Positions 1 through 5,532 of a stretch of 8,556 nt of DNA are shown here, in pieces. The DNA is from Leclercia sp. UBA7405 (GTDB lineage: Bacteria > Pseudomonadota > Gammaproteobacteria > Enterobacterales > Enterobacteriaceae). The stretch lies in the NCBI GenBank assembly GCA_002469605.1, contig DKMV01000282.1, positions 1,769 through 10,324 of the forward strand. Direction: 5' to 3'. The notes below the pieces were generated by a model. That model worked only from the letters and a program-made list of their open reading frames with translations. It was not told the DNA's origin and searched no databases. The translations under genes and the position numbers were made by a program. Positions within the stretch are counted from its first letter, which is position 1; each line of letters begins with the position of its first letter.

Positions 1-468
1 AGCCGCCAGGTCCGCCAGCTTTAGCAGAGGGTTAGTGGGCGTCTCTACCCAGATCATCCGCGTATCCGGACGGATGGCGGCCTCCAGCCCGGCGAGATCG
101 TCCGGCTTCACCCAGCTTACCTGTAACCCGGTGCTGCGGCGGCGCACGTTCTCAATCAGTCGATAAGTGCCGCCGTAGACGTCGTCGATGGCAACGATAT
201 GGCTCTCTTTATCCAGCAGCTCGAGGACCGTGGCGATGGCCGCCAGCCCGGAGGCAAAGGCAAAGCCGCGGCTGCCGCCCTCCAGTTCGGCGATGGCCGT
301 CTCCAGCGCGTGGCGCGTGGGGTTGCCGCTGCGGGAGTATTCGTAGCCGGTGTGCTGCCCCGGCGCCGGTTGCGCAAAGGTCGAGGTGGCATAGATAGGC
401 GGCATCACCGCCCCGTGCGCATCCTGGAATTCGCCGCTGTGAACGCTTAGCGTAGCCAGACTTTTCAT
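1..468 (-). CDS. mtcC: Cystathionine gamma-lyase-type PLP enzyme, N-terminal 156 residues (3' end outside window)
   Basis: The protein begins MKSLATLSVHSGE and belongs to the Cys/Met-metabolism PLP enzyme family. Visible family motifs are YEYSRSGNPT near residue 43, the FASGLAA segment near residue 71 and DDVYGGTYRL near residue 95. The PLP lysine expected near residue 200 lies beyond the left edge. The start is fixed by a strong ribosome binding site, AAGGAGAAGG at 471-480, which overlaps the stop codon of the upstream synthase gene; only 10 nt separate the two genes, so they are surely one operon. Sequence alone cannot separate gamma-lyase from gamma-synthase in a fragment. The coupling to cystathionine beta-synthase argues for gamma-lyase, which cleaves cystathionine to cysteine, 2-oxobutyrate and ammonia in the cytoplasm, as MtcC does in Klebsiella pneumoniae. 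The symbol is inferred from that context. Confidence 0.85.
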   Translation of the reverse strand, partial: MKSLATLSVHSGEFQDAHGAVMPPIYATSTFAQPAPGQHTGYEYSRSGNPTRHALETAIAELEGGSRGFAFASGLAAIATVLELLDKESHIVAIDDVYGGTYRLIENVRRRSTGLQVSWVKPDDLAGLEAAIRPDTRMIWVETPTNPLLKLADLAA

Positions 469-470
469 AA

Positions 471-480
471 CCTTCTCCTT
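471..480 (-). promoter_or_regulatory. Strong ribosome binding site of the gamma-lyase gene
   Basis: Read on the minus strand the bases are AAGGAGAAGG, ending two bases before the ATG at 468-466. The site overlaps the stop codon of the upstream synthase gene (479-481), which suggests translational coupling within the operon. Confidence 0.75.
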
Positions 481-1849
481 ATTGACGCTGGCGATTGCGC
501 CAGGCGGTGAGGACATCGCTGCGGGTAACCAGCCCCATAAAGCGCTGATTGTCGGTGATCACGGCGACCAGGCCGCGATCGAAAATGGCTTTCAGGGCGC
601 TTTCTGACGCCCTTTTATCGAGGCTTTCAACCTGGCGGGTCATGGCTTGCGCAACGGGTAAGGCGAAGCGCGCGCCGTCACCGGCAATATGGCTCACCAG
701 ATCCCATTCATCGACGATCCCCACGACCTTGCCGTTGTCGAGCACCGGCAGCTGGGAGATGTCATACAGGCGCATGCGGGCCAGCACGGTTGCCAGGGTA
801 TCGTCCGGCTGAGCGGTGACGGTGGCCCCTTCGTCATGGCGCAGGGCGATATAGTCGGTTAAATCGCCGGCCTGCGGGCGGGCAATCAGTCCCTGCTGGC
901 GCATCCAGTCGTCGTTAAACATTTTTGACAGGTATTTATTGCCGCTGTCGCAGGCGAAGGTGACCACCCGTTTCGGCGTGGTTTGCGCCTGGCAATAGCG
1001 CAGGGCGGCTGCCAGCAGCGTGCCGGTGGAGGAGCCCGCCAGAATGCCTTCGGTTTTCAGCAGCGCCCGGGCGGTGGTGAAGGCTTCCCGGTCGGTGATG
1101 CGCCAGGCCTGGCGTACCCCCTCGATATGGGCCAGCGGCGGGATGAAGTCCTCGCCAATGCCCTCCACCAGCCAGGAGCCCGCCTCCTGATGGCGGCCGG
1201 TTTCAACCTGATCGGCCAGCACCGAGCCGGCGGGGTCGGCCAGCACGAACTCGGTGTGGGGCGAGTGTTCGGCAAACCAGGCCTGCAGGCCGCCCAGGGT
1301 GCCGCCGGATCCCACGCCGACCACGATGGCATCGATGTTCCCGGCCAGTTGCTCGAACAGTTCCGGCGCGGTGGTGGTGCTGTGCGCCAGCGGGTTGGCG
1401 ACGTTATTAAACTGATCGATATAGAAGGCACCGGGTGTCTCATCGGCCAGACGCCGGGCGTAATCCTGGTAGTAATCCGGATGACCCTTGCCCACGTCCG
1501 AGCGGGTAAGCACTACTCTGGCGCCCAGCGCCCGCAGGTGGAAAATCTTTTCCCGGCTCATTTTGTCGGGCACCACCAGAGTCAGGGCGTAGCCTTTTTG
1601 CGCCGCAATCAGCGCCAGCCCCAGCCCGGTATTGCCGGCGGTGGCCTCAATAATGGTGCCGCCGGGGGCGAGGAGGCCCTGACGCTCGGCTTCGTTAATC
1701 ATCGACAGCGCCACCCGGTCTTTGATAGAGCCGCCGGGGTTCTGGTTTTCCAGCTTTAAAAAAAGCGCGCAGGGGCCGGTATCCAGTTTGTGCAGCTGAA
1801 TAAGCGGCGTCTGGCCAATGAGTTCGGTGACGGAGTGATAAATTGCCAT
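479..1849 (-). CDS. mtcB: Cystathionine beta-synthase with C-terminal CBS domain pair
   Basis: This cytoplasmic PLP enzyme condenses homocysteine with serine to give cystathionine, the first step of reverse transsulfuration. The 456-aa length fits bacterial CBS and exceeds CysK/CysM (about 300-320 aa). Residues 1 to about 310 form the fold-type II catalytic domain: GGSIKDR with the PLP lysine K43, TAGNT at 70-74, and the phosphate-binding loop GSGGT at 180-184. The NPLAH segment near 152 is more typical of CBS than of CysK. Residues about 340-456 hold two CBS repeats; no N-terminal heme domain is present. I chose the ATG at 1849 because it gives the normal N-terminus MAIYHSV, has AGGAAA just upstream and matches family length. 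The frame stays open to 1915, and a nearby ATG at 1855 would add two residues. It heads an operon with the gamma-lyase gene and is divergent from a MetNIQ-like importer. The symbol follows K. pneumoniae mtcB. Confidence 0.93.
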   Translation of the reverse strand: MAIYHSVTELIGQTPLIQLHKLDTGPCALFLKLENQNPGGSIKDRVALSMINEAERQGLLAPGGTIIEATAGNTGLGLALIAAQKGYALTLVVPDKMSREKIFHLRALGARVVLTRSDVGKGHPDYYQDYARRLADETPGAFYIDQFNNVANPLAHSTTTAPELFEQLAGNIDAIVVGVGSGGTLGGLQAWFAEHSPHTEFVLADPAGSVLADQVETGRHQEAGSWLVEGIGEDFIPPLAHIEGVRQAWRITDREAFTTARALLKTEGILAGSSTGTLLAAALRYCQAQTTPKRVVTFACDSGNKYLSKMFNDDWMRQQGLIARPQAGDLTDYIALRHDEGATVTAQPDDTLATVLARMRLYDISQLPVLDNGKVVGIVDEWDLVSHIAGDGARFALPVAQAMTRQVESLDKRASESALKAIFDRGLVAVITDNQRFMGLVTRSDVLTAWRNRQRQ

Positions 1850-1879
1850 GATCATTTCCTGTAAATGGGGCATGGCTGG

Positions 1880-1908
1880 ATGATAGGACCAGCAAATTTT
1901 GCTGATAA
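1880..1908 (-). promoter_or_regulatory. Candidate sigma-70 promoter of the mtcBC operon, with a dyad in its spacer
   Basis: Reading the minus strand, TTATCA (1908-1903, 4 of 6 to consensus) is followed after exactly 17 bp by TATCAT (1885-1880, 5 of 6). This would start transcription near 1873 and leave a leader of about 24 nt. Most of the spacer is the dyad AGCAAA-T-TTTGCT at 1891-1903. A second dyad, AAGAA-CA-TTCTT, abuts the -35 element at 1908-1919. A weak -35 element with dyads around it fits a promoter needing an activator or blocked by a repressor. In K. pneumoniae the mtc genes are reported to respond to CysB, Cbl and MetJ, but I cannot assign these dyads to any of them. Confidence 0.45.
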
Positions 1909-2000
1909 AGAACATTCTTCTGTGTATTAGAACCAGAAGGAATATAAATGCTTATTTCGGCGGTAAGGATAGCAAGACGTAAAGTGCTCCAGAGGGAGAG

Positions 2001-2038
2001 ATGGCTATATCAGCATAAATTGCGGAAAAAATAGCCAT
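2001..2038. repeat. 8-bp inverted repeat ATGGCTAT / ATAGCCAT
   Basis: The arms at 2001-2008 and 2031-2038 are perfect complements separated by 22 bp, so equivalent bases are 30 bp apart, close to three helical turns. That spacing suits an operator bound by a dimer or two dimers on one face of the helix better than an RNA hairpin with so long a loop. Further ATGGCT copies flank it at 1872-1877 and, inverted, at 2115-2120. Confidence 0.55.
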
Positions 2039-2146
2039 TTTGGGCTGGCATAGCTGGTGGCTTTTGCATCCGACAGATAATCATTGCTGAAATTGTACTA
2101 ACCCCGCTTTCGCCAGCCATAATGCCTCTTAGCACCTAAAGTTATA

Positions 2147-2170
2147 TGAAATGCTTTTTTGTTCATTTCA
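2147..2170. repeat. 7-bp-arm dyad upstream of the importer genes
   Basis: TGAAATG (2147-2153) and CATTTCA (2164-2170) are perfect complements around a T-rich 10-nt loop. The dyad lies about 80-100 bp before the metN-like start. It may be an operator or a leader hairpin; no U-tract follows, so it does not look like a terminator. Confidence 0.35.
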
Positions 2171-2248
2171 AAGATGATACCCGCTGTTTACTATCGTTTG
2201 GACATCCATACTGCTAAACCGCTATGCGCGGCACGGATAATTATAAGA

Positions 2249-3271
2249 ATGATTGTTCTCAGGAATATTTCGAAGATTTTTGATAACGGAAAAGTGGCTC
2301 TGACCGCCGTTGATGACGTTAACCTGACGGTCGAACAGGGACAAATTTACGGCATTATTGGCTACAGCGGCGCCGGGAAAAGCACCCTGATCCGTCTGCT
2401 CAACGGGCTGGAAAAACCGACTTCCGGCACGGTAACCATTAACGGGCAGACCATTTCGGCGGCCAAAGGGGAGGCCCTGCGCCAGGCGCGCCTGAAAATC
2501 AGTATGGTGTTTCAGCACTTCAACCTGCTCTGGTCGCGCACGGTCAGCGAAAATATTGCCTTCTCCATGCAGATTGCCGGCGTACCTAAAGCAAAAATCA
2601 GGGCGCGGGTCGCCGAACTCATCGATCTGGTGGGATTGAAAGGGCGTGAAAATGCCTACCCCTCCCAGCTGAGCGGCGGGCAGAAGCAGCGCGTGGGCAT
2701 CGCCCGGGCGCTGGCCAACAGCCCGGACGTCCTGCTGTGCGACGAAGCCACCTCGGCGCTGGATCCGCAGACCACCGATCAGATCCTCGATCTGCTGCTG
2801 GATATTAACCGCCGCTTTAAGCTGACCATTGTCCTTATCACCCACGAGATGCACGTGGTGCGGAAAATCTGCGACCGGGTGGCGGTGATGGAGAACGGCA
2901 AAGTGGTGGAAGAGGGCGAAGTATTGCAGGTCTTTACCCATCCGCAGCAGCCTATCACCCGCCAGTTTGTGCGCCAGGTGAGCCAGTATGCGGAAGAGGA
3001 GGCCTTTAACCCGGAGCTGGCAAGCGGGCTTGAGGGCACCGTTATCAAACTGACCTTTACCGGACACAGCACCCATCAGCCCATTGTGGGCGAACTGACT
3101 CTGCGCTACGGCCTGCCCTTTAACATCCTGCACGGCAAAATGACGCAAACCGCCCACGGCGTCTTCGGACAGCTCTGGGTGCACGTGGTGGCAACCGAAG
3201 AACAACTGAACAATATCCTCGCCGACCTGCAGCACAGTGATATTGAAGGCGAGGTAATTAAACATGGCTGA
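2249..3271 (+). CDS. metN: MetN-type ABC importer ATPase
   Basis: This 340-aa protein (E. coli MetN has about 343) is the cytoplasmic ATPase of a methionine-family importer. It has Walker [10 protein letters not shown] at 38-46, a Q-loop in MVFQHFNLL, the signature LSGGQKQR from 141, Walker [12 protein letters not shown] with the catalytic glutamate E166, and the H-loop histidine in ITHEMH. Residues from about 265 to the end match the C-terminal NIL domain (starting near GLEGTVIKL), which in MetN binds methionine and shuts the transporter when internal levels are high. I chose the ATG at 2249 because it gives the standard start [11 protein letters not shown]; the frame is open further upstream to 2159 but that extension is not family-like. 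The ribosome binding site is weak. It overlaps the permease gene by 8 nt. It is probably a paralogue of the housekeeping metN, so the symbol denotes family. Confidence 0.92.
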   Translation: MIVLRNISKIFDNGKVALTAVDDVNLTVEQGQIYGIIGYSGAGKSTLIRLLNGLEKPTSGTVTINGQTISAAKGEALRQARLKISMVFQHFNLLWSRTVSENIAFSMQIAGVPKAKIRARVAELIDLVGLKGRENAYPSQLSGGQKQRVGIARALANSPDVLLCDEATSALDPQTTDQILDLLLDINRRFKLTIVLITHEMHVVRKICDRVAVMENGKVVEEGEVLQVFTHPQQPITRQFVRQVSQYAEEEAFNPELASGLEGTVIKLTFTGHSTHQPIVGELTLRYGLPFNILHGKMTQTAHGVFGQLWVHVVATEEQLNNILADLQHSDIEGEVIKHG

Positions 3272-3932
3272 GAATCTCTTCCCGCACCTGAAATGGGACC
3301 AGCTCTGGGCGGCGACCCTGGAAACGCTGTACATGACCGCGCTGTCGGGCATCGCCACCTTCGTGCTGGGGCTGGTCCTTGGCCTGGCGCTCTTTTTAAC
3401 CGCCCGCGGCGGCATGTTCCATAACCGCACGGTCTATAGCGTGATTTCGATCGTAGTGAACGTGTTCCGCTCGATCCCGTTCATCATCCTGATTGTGCTG
3501 CTGATCCCCTTCACCAAAACCGTGGTGGGGACCATTCTCGGCGCCAACGCCGCGCTGCCGGCCCTGATTGTCGGCGCTGCGCCGTTCTATGCACGCCTGG
3601 TGGAGATCGCCCTGCGCGAGGTGGACAAAGGGGTTATCGAAGCCACGCGCTCCATGGGGGCCCGCCTCAGCACCTTAATTTTTCGGGTTTTACTGCCGGA
3701 ATCCTCCCCCGCGCTGGTGTCTGGCATCACGGTGACGCTGATCGCCCTGGTGAGTTACAGCGCCATGGCCGGGGTGATTGGCGCCGGCGGTCTGGGAAAT
3801 CTGGCTTATCTGGAAGGATTCCAGCGCAACCATGGTGATGTCACGCTGGTGGCAACGGTGACGATCTTAATCATCGTTTTCATTATCCAGTTCTGCGGCG
3901 ACATCATTACCTCCATTCTTGATAAAAGATAA
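3264..3932 (+). CDS. metI: MetI-type ABC importer permease
   Basis: This 222-aa inner-membrane permease (E. coli MetI has 217) forms the translocation channel as a dimer. It is strongly hydrophobic, with about five membrane segments, and carries the EAA coupling loop VIEATRSMGA followed by LLPES, the part that docks on the ATPase. The ATG at 3264 lies inside the last codons of metN (ATGGCTGA, 8-nt overlap) and has GAGGT at 3251-3255 eight bases upstream, so the two genes are translationally coupled. The stop is followed after 27 nt by the binding-protein gene, completing the usual N-I-Q order. The protein fits the methionine uptake (MUT) family; the sequence does not fix substrate specificity. 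Confidence 0.92.
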   Translation: MAENLFPHLKWDQLWAATLETLYMTALSGIATFVLGLVLGLALFLTARGGMFHNRTVYSVISIVVNVFRSIPFIILIVLLIPFTKTVVGTILGANAALPALIVGAAPFYARLVEIALREVDKGVIEATRSMGARLSTLIFRVLLPESSPALVSGITVTLIALVSYSAMAGVIGAGGLGNLAYLEGFQRNHGDVTLVATVTILIIVFIIQFCGDIITSILDKR

Positions 3933-3959
3933 ACACAACAACACACAGGAACCATCATC

Positions 3960-4772
3960 ATGAAAAAAACGCTGACGTTGATAGCCGCCGCCACCCTGAG
4001 CGCCCTGAGCTTTGCCTCCTGGGCAGATACCCTGACCGTGGGCGCGTCCAACACCCCGCACGCGGAGATCCTGGAGCAGGCCAAGCCTATCCTGGCAAAA
4101 CAGGGTATCGATCTGGAGATCAAACCCTTCCAGGATTATATCCTGCCGAACACCGCGCTGGCGGGTCGTGATATCGACGCCAACTACTTCCAGCACATCC
4201 CTTATCTGAACAGCGTGCTGAAAGATCACGCCGGTGATAAAGAGTACGATTTCGTCAGCGCCGGCGCGATCCACATCGAGCCGATCGGCATCTACTCCAA
4301 AAAATACAAGTCGCTGAAAGATCTGCCGGAAGGCGGCAAAATCATCATGCGTGACGCCGTATCCGAAGAGGGTCGTATCCTCTCTATCTTCGAAAAAGAG
4401 GGCGTGATCAAGCTGAAGCCGGGCATCGACAAAGTGACCGCGCGCATCAGCGATATCGTGGAGAACCCGAAAAAGCTGCAGTTCACCCCGAACGTCGAAG
4501 CCTCTCTGCTGCCGCAGATGTATAACAACGACGAAGGCGCTGCGGTGGTGATCAACGCCAACTACGCCATCGACGCCGGTCTGGATCCGGTTCACGACCC
4601 GATTGCGGTAGAGAGCGGTGAGAACAACCCGTATGCCAACATCATCACCGTGCACCGCGGTGACGAGAAGAAGAAAGATATCGTCGCGCTGGTGAACGTG
4701 CTGCACTCTAAAGAGATCCAGGACTGGATCCGCACCAAATATAAAGGCGCGGTGATCCCGGTAAATAACTAA
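3960..4772 (+). CDS. MetQ/NlpA-family periplasmic substrate-binding protein without lipobox
   Basis: This 270-aa protein captures substrate for the MetN/MetI pair encoded just upstream (AGGA at 3947-3950 is its ribosome binding site). Family hallmarks are DANYFQHIPYL near residue 74, the DIVENPKKL segment near 163 and VINANYA near 197. The R in EEGRIL and the N in VINANYA correspond by eye to conserved MetQ residues that hold the amino-acid backbone. E. coli MetQ is a lipoprotein with an LVGC lipobox. Here the signal peptide (KK, then hydrophobic residues about 5-19, then SWA before DTL near residue 22) has no cysteine at all, so it should be cut by signal peptidase I and released free into the periplasm. 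It is also clearly divergent from MetQ as I recall it, so the ligand may be methionine, an oxidised or D-form, or another sulfur amino acid. I leave the symbol blank for that reason. Confidence 0.9.
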   Translation: MKKTLTLIAAATLSALSFASWADTLTVGASNTPHAEILEQAKPILAKQGIDLEIKPFQDYILPNTALAGRDIDANYFQHIPYLNSVLKDHAGDKEYDFVSAGAIHIEPIGIYSKKYKSLKDLPEGGKIIMRDAVSEEGRILSIFEKEGVIKLKPGIDKVTARISDIVENPKKLQFTPNVEASLLPQMYNNDEGAAVVINANYAIDAGLDPVHDPIAVESGENNPYANIITVHRGDEKKKDIVALVNVLHSKEIQDWIRTKYKGAVIPVNN

Positions 4773-4790
4773 TCGCTTGTTTTCGCGATA

Positions 4791-4827
4791 AAAAGCCCGG
4801 CGCGTTGTGCGCCGGGTTTCTTTTTTG
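4791..4827 (+). terminator. Rho-independent terminator of the importer operon
   Basis: A perfect 8-bp GC stem (CCCGGCGC at 4796-4803 and GCGCCGGG at 4809-4816) has a 5-nt loop. It is preceded by AAAA and followed by TTTCTTTTTT. It lies 18 bp after the binding-protein stop and separates this operon from fumD. The A-rich left flank may let it work weakly on the minus strand too. Confidence 0.93.
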
Positions 4828-4881
4828 TATAAGACCAGTTAATGCTTTAAGCTGAAGTTTTCAGGCAATGGAGCAAGAGCC

Positions 4882-5091
4882 ATGGGCAATGTGAGCAAAG
4901 ACGACGCGCTGTATCAGGAGATGTGCCGGGTAGTCGGGAAGGTTGTTCTTGAGATGCGTGATTTAGGCCAGGAGCCAAAACATATTGTCATCGCCGGGGT
5001 GGTGCGCACCTCGCTGGCGAACCAGCGCATACAGCGCAGTGCGCTGACCACAGAAGCCATGGAGAGGGTCATCAAAGCGCTGGCGGGCTAA
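4882..5091 (+). CDS. fumD: Fumarase D family protein (FumD/YdhZ)
   Basis: The 69-aa product matches E. coli FumD (YdhZ) as I recall it, in both length and sequence, with a nearly identical central part (MCRVVGKVVLEMRDLGQEPK, then HIVIAGVVRT). E. coli FumD is reported as a small fumarase interconverting fumarate and malate, unrelated to FumA/B or FumC; the physiological role remains thinly documented. The start has GGAG at 4870-4873 eight bases upstream. No signal peptide or membrane segment is visible, so it should be cytoplasmic. It lies after the importer terminator and has its own 60-70 bp leader without a clear promoter. In E. coli ydhZ sits near pykF, so its place beside sulfur genes is a different arrangement, and I see no functional link to its neighbours. 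Confidence 0.9.
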   Translation: MGNVSKDDALYQEMCRVVGKVVLEMRDLGQEPKHIVIAGVVRTSLANQRIQRSALTTEAMERVIKALAG

Positions 5092-5244
5092 GCGCCTCTC
5101 ATCCGCATCGGGCGCACGTTGGTCTCCCCCGCAGCCGCGCCATCTGCTTTTGCACTTACTGCACATCCTCTGCCGGTATTGGCATTTCCGCAGGCGCGGT
5201 TTTGCTGATTAACTGTCATCAGACAAACGGCGAGGAGCAGGGCA

Positions 5245-5403
5245 ATGAAAAAGATCATCAGTACGTTACGGCGGTTTTTTGCGCCACCCACAGAGAACAG
5301 CGCGCAACGTATTATTGAATCCATTCTGCCCGTGGCCAGCCTGTATGGCGTGGATATCGCCAATATCGACCCGGAGTGGTTCCATGAGCAAACGCAACGC
5401 TGA
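5245..5403 (+). CDS. Small hypothetical protein, 52 aa
   Basis: I do not recognise this gene. The ORF begins MKKIISTLRRFF and has GAGGAG at 5232-5237, seven bases before the ATG, a strong ribosome binding site. The N-terminal 12 residues are basic and amphipathic, followed by a PP turn, a predicted helix (SAQRIIESILPVASLYG) and an acidic tail ending in DPEWFHEQTQR. There is no full membrane span and no cysteine. It starts 153 bp after fumD and could share its transcript. Codon use resembles that of its neighbours. The good start signal and two-part helical look support a real small protein, but there is no family evidence. An overlapping 24-codon ORF begins inside its end. Confidence 0.5.
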   Translation: MKKIISTLRRFFAPPTENSAQRIIESILPVASLYGVDIANIDPEWFHEQTQR

Positions 5404-5458
5404 GCACCGCCACGTGCGGGAAACCTACTGGAACGAGGTGTGCGTTCCGTCACCCTGA
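5384..5458 (+). CDS. Possible 24-codon ORF overlapping the 52-aa ORF
   Basis: It starts MSKRNAEHRH inside the last codons of the 52-aa ORF in a different frame and ends at TGA 5456-5458. GGAG at 5373-5376 stands seven bases before the ATG, so coupled translation is possible. The peptide is basic and has one cysteine near the end. It overlaps by 20 nt and is too short for any similarity judgement; it may be chance. Confidence 0.25.
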   Translation: MSKRNAEHRHVRETYWNEVCVPSP

Positions 5459-5496
5459 GCAGAAGTGCTTTTGTTCACCACTCCACAACCTGCTAA

Positions 5497-5530
5497 GGTT
5501 TCTGGCGCCAACCCTTAACGCCAGCTAACC
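5497..5530 (+). promoter_or_regulatory. Leader hairpin touching the kinase start codon
   Basis: GGTT (5497-5500) pairs with AACC (5527-5530), and CTGGCG (5502-5507) with CGCCAG (5519-5524). The internal bulge is one base on one side and two on the other, and the loop is 11 nt. The structure ends two bases before the ATG at 5533, and no good Shine-Dalgarno is visible there. It may limit translation of the kinase; function is inferred only. Confidence 0.35.
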
Positions 5531-5532
5531 GG

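Larger units (their letters stand above)
1850..2248. promoter_or_regulatory. Divergent regulatory region between the cystathionine enzymes and the MetNIQ-like importer
   Basis: This 399-bp, AT-richer stretch has no convincing gene and must carry the control sites of both divergent operons. Besides the mtcBC promoter candidate it contains ATGGCTAT (2001-2008) facing ATAGCCAT (2031-2038). An outer pair, ATGGCTGG (1872-1879) and CCAGCCAT (2113-2120), surrounds these. There is also a 7-bp-arm dyad, TGAAATG (2147-2153) with CATTTCA (2164-2170). A possible -10, CATAAT, lies at 2118-2123 on the plus strand, but no good -35 accompanies it. I could not find a convincing tandem MetJ operator; the best 8-mer is AGACGTAA at 1975-1982. 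CysB and Cbl sites are too degenerate to call by eye. Confidence 0.6.

Noticed and set aside
1850..1915. A 22-residue N-terminal extension of cystathionine beta-synthase starting at 1915
   Set aside because: The extension is not family-like, would cross the best promoter, and the ATG at 1849 has its own ribosome binding site and gives the standard N-terminus and length.
1967..1990. MetJ operator around AGACGTAA
   Set aside because: One 8-mer matches AGACGTCT at 6 of 8, but the tandem neighbours match at only 3 and 4 of 8, too poor for a MetJ array. Bases 2200-2215 also give only 5 of 8 twice.
2076..2085. Fur-type core GATAATCATT upstream of the importer
   Set aside because: The 10-bp core is exact but the flanks fail (about 11 of 19 overall), and nothing else links the sulfur importer to iron.
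2159..2248. A 30-residue N-terminal extension of the MetN-like ATPase
   Set aside because: MetN proteins start at MI.L.NISK; the extension has no similarity and would overlap the control region.
2222..3430. Long minus-strand ORF of 402 codons opposite metN and metI
   Set aside because: It is a shadow of GC-rich coding on the plus strand; it lacks a recognisable domain, while the plus-strand genes are unambiguous.
3867..4706. Minus-strand ORF of 279 codons opposite the binding protein gene
   Set aside because: It is antisense to a clear MetQ-family gene, and its His/Val/Asp-rich composition is typical of shadow frames.
5088..5266. Minus-strand small membrane-like ORF (MIFFIALLLAVCLM near its start)
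   Set aside because: The hydrophobic start looks attractive, but no Shine-Dalgarno precedes the ATG and the rest is low-complexity. The hydrophobic stretch lies opposite the ribosome binding site and start of the 52-aa ORF. A minor chance remains that it is real.
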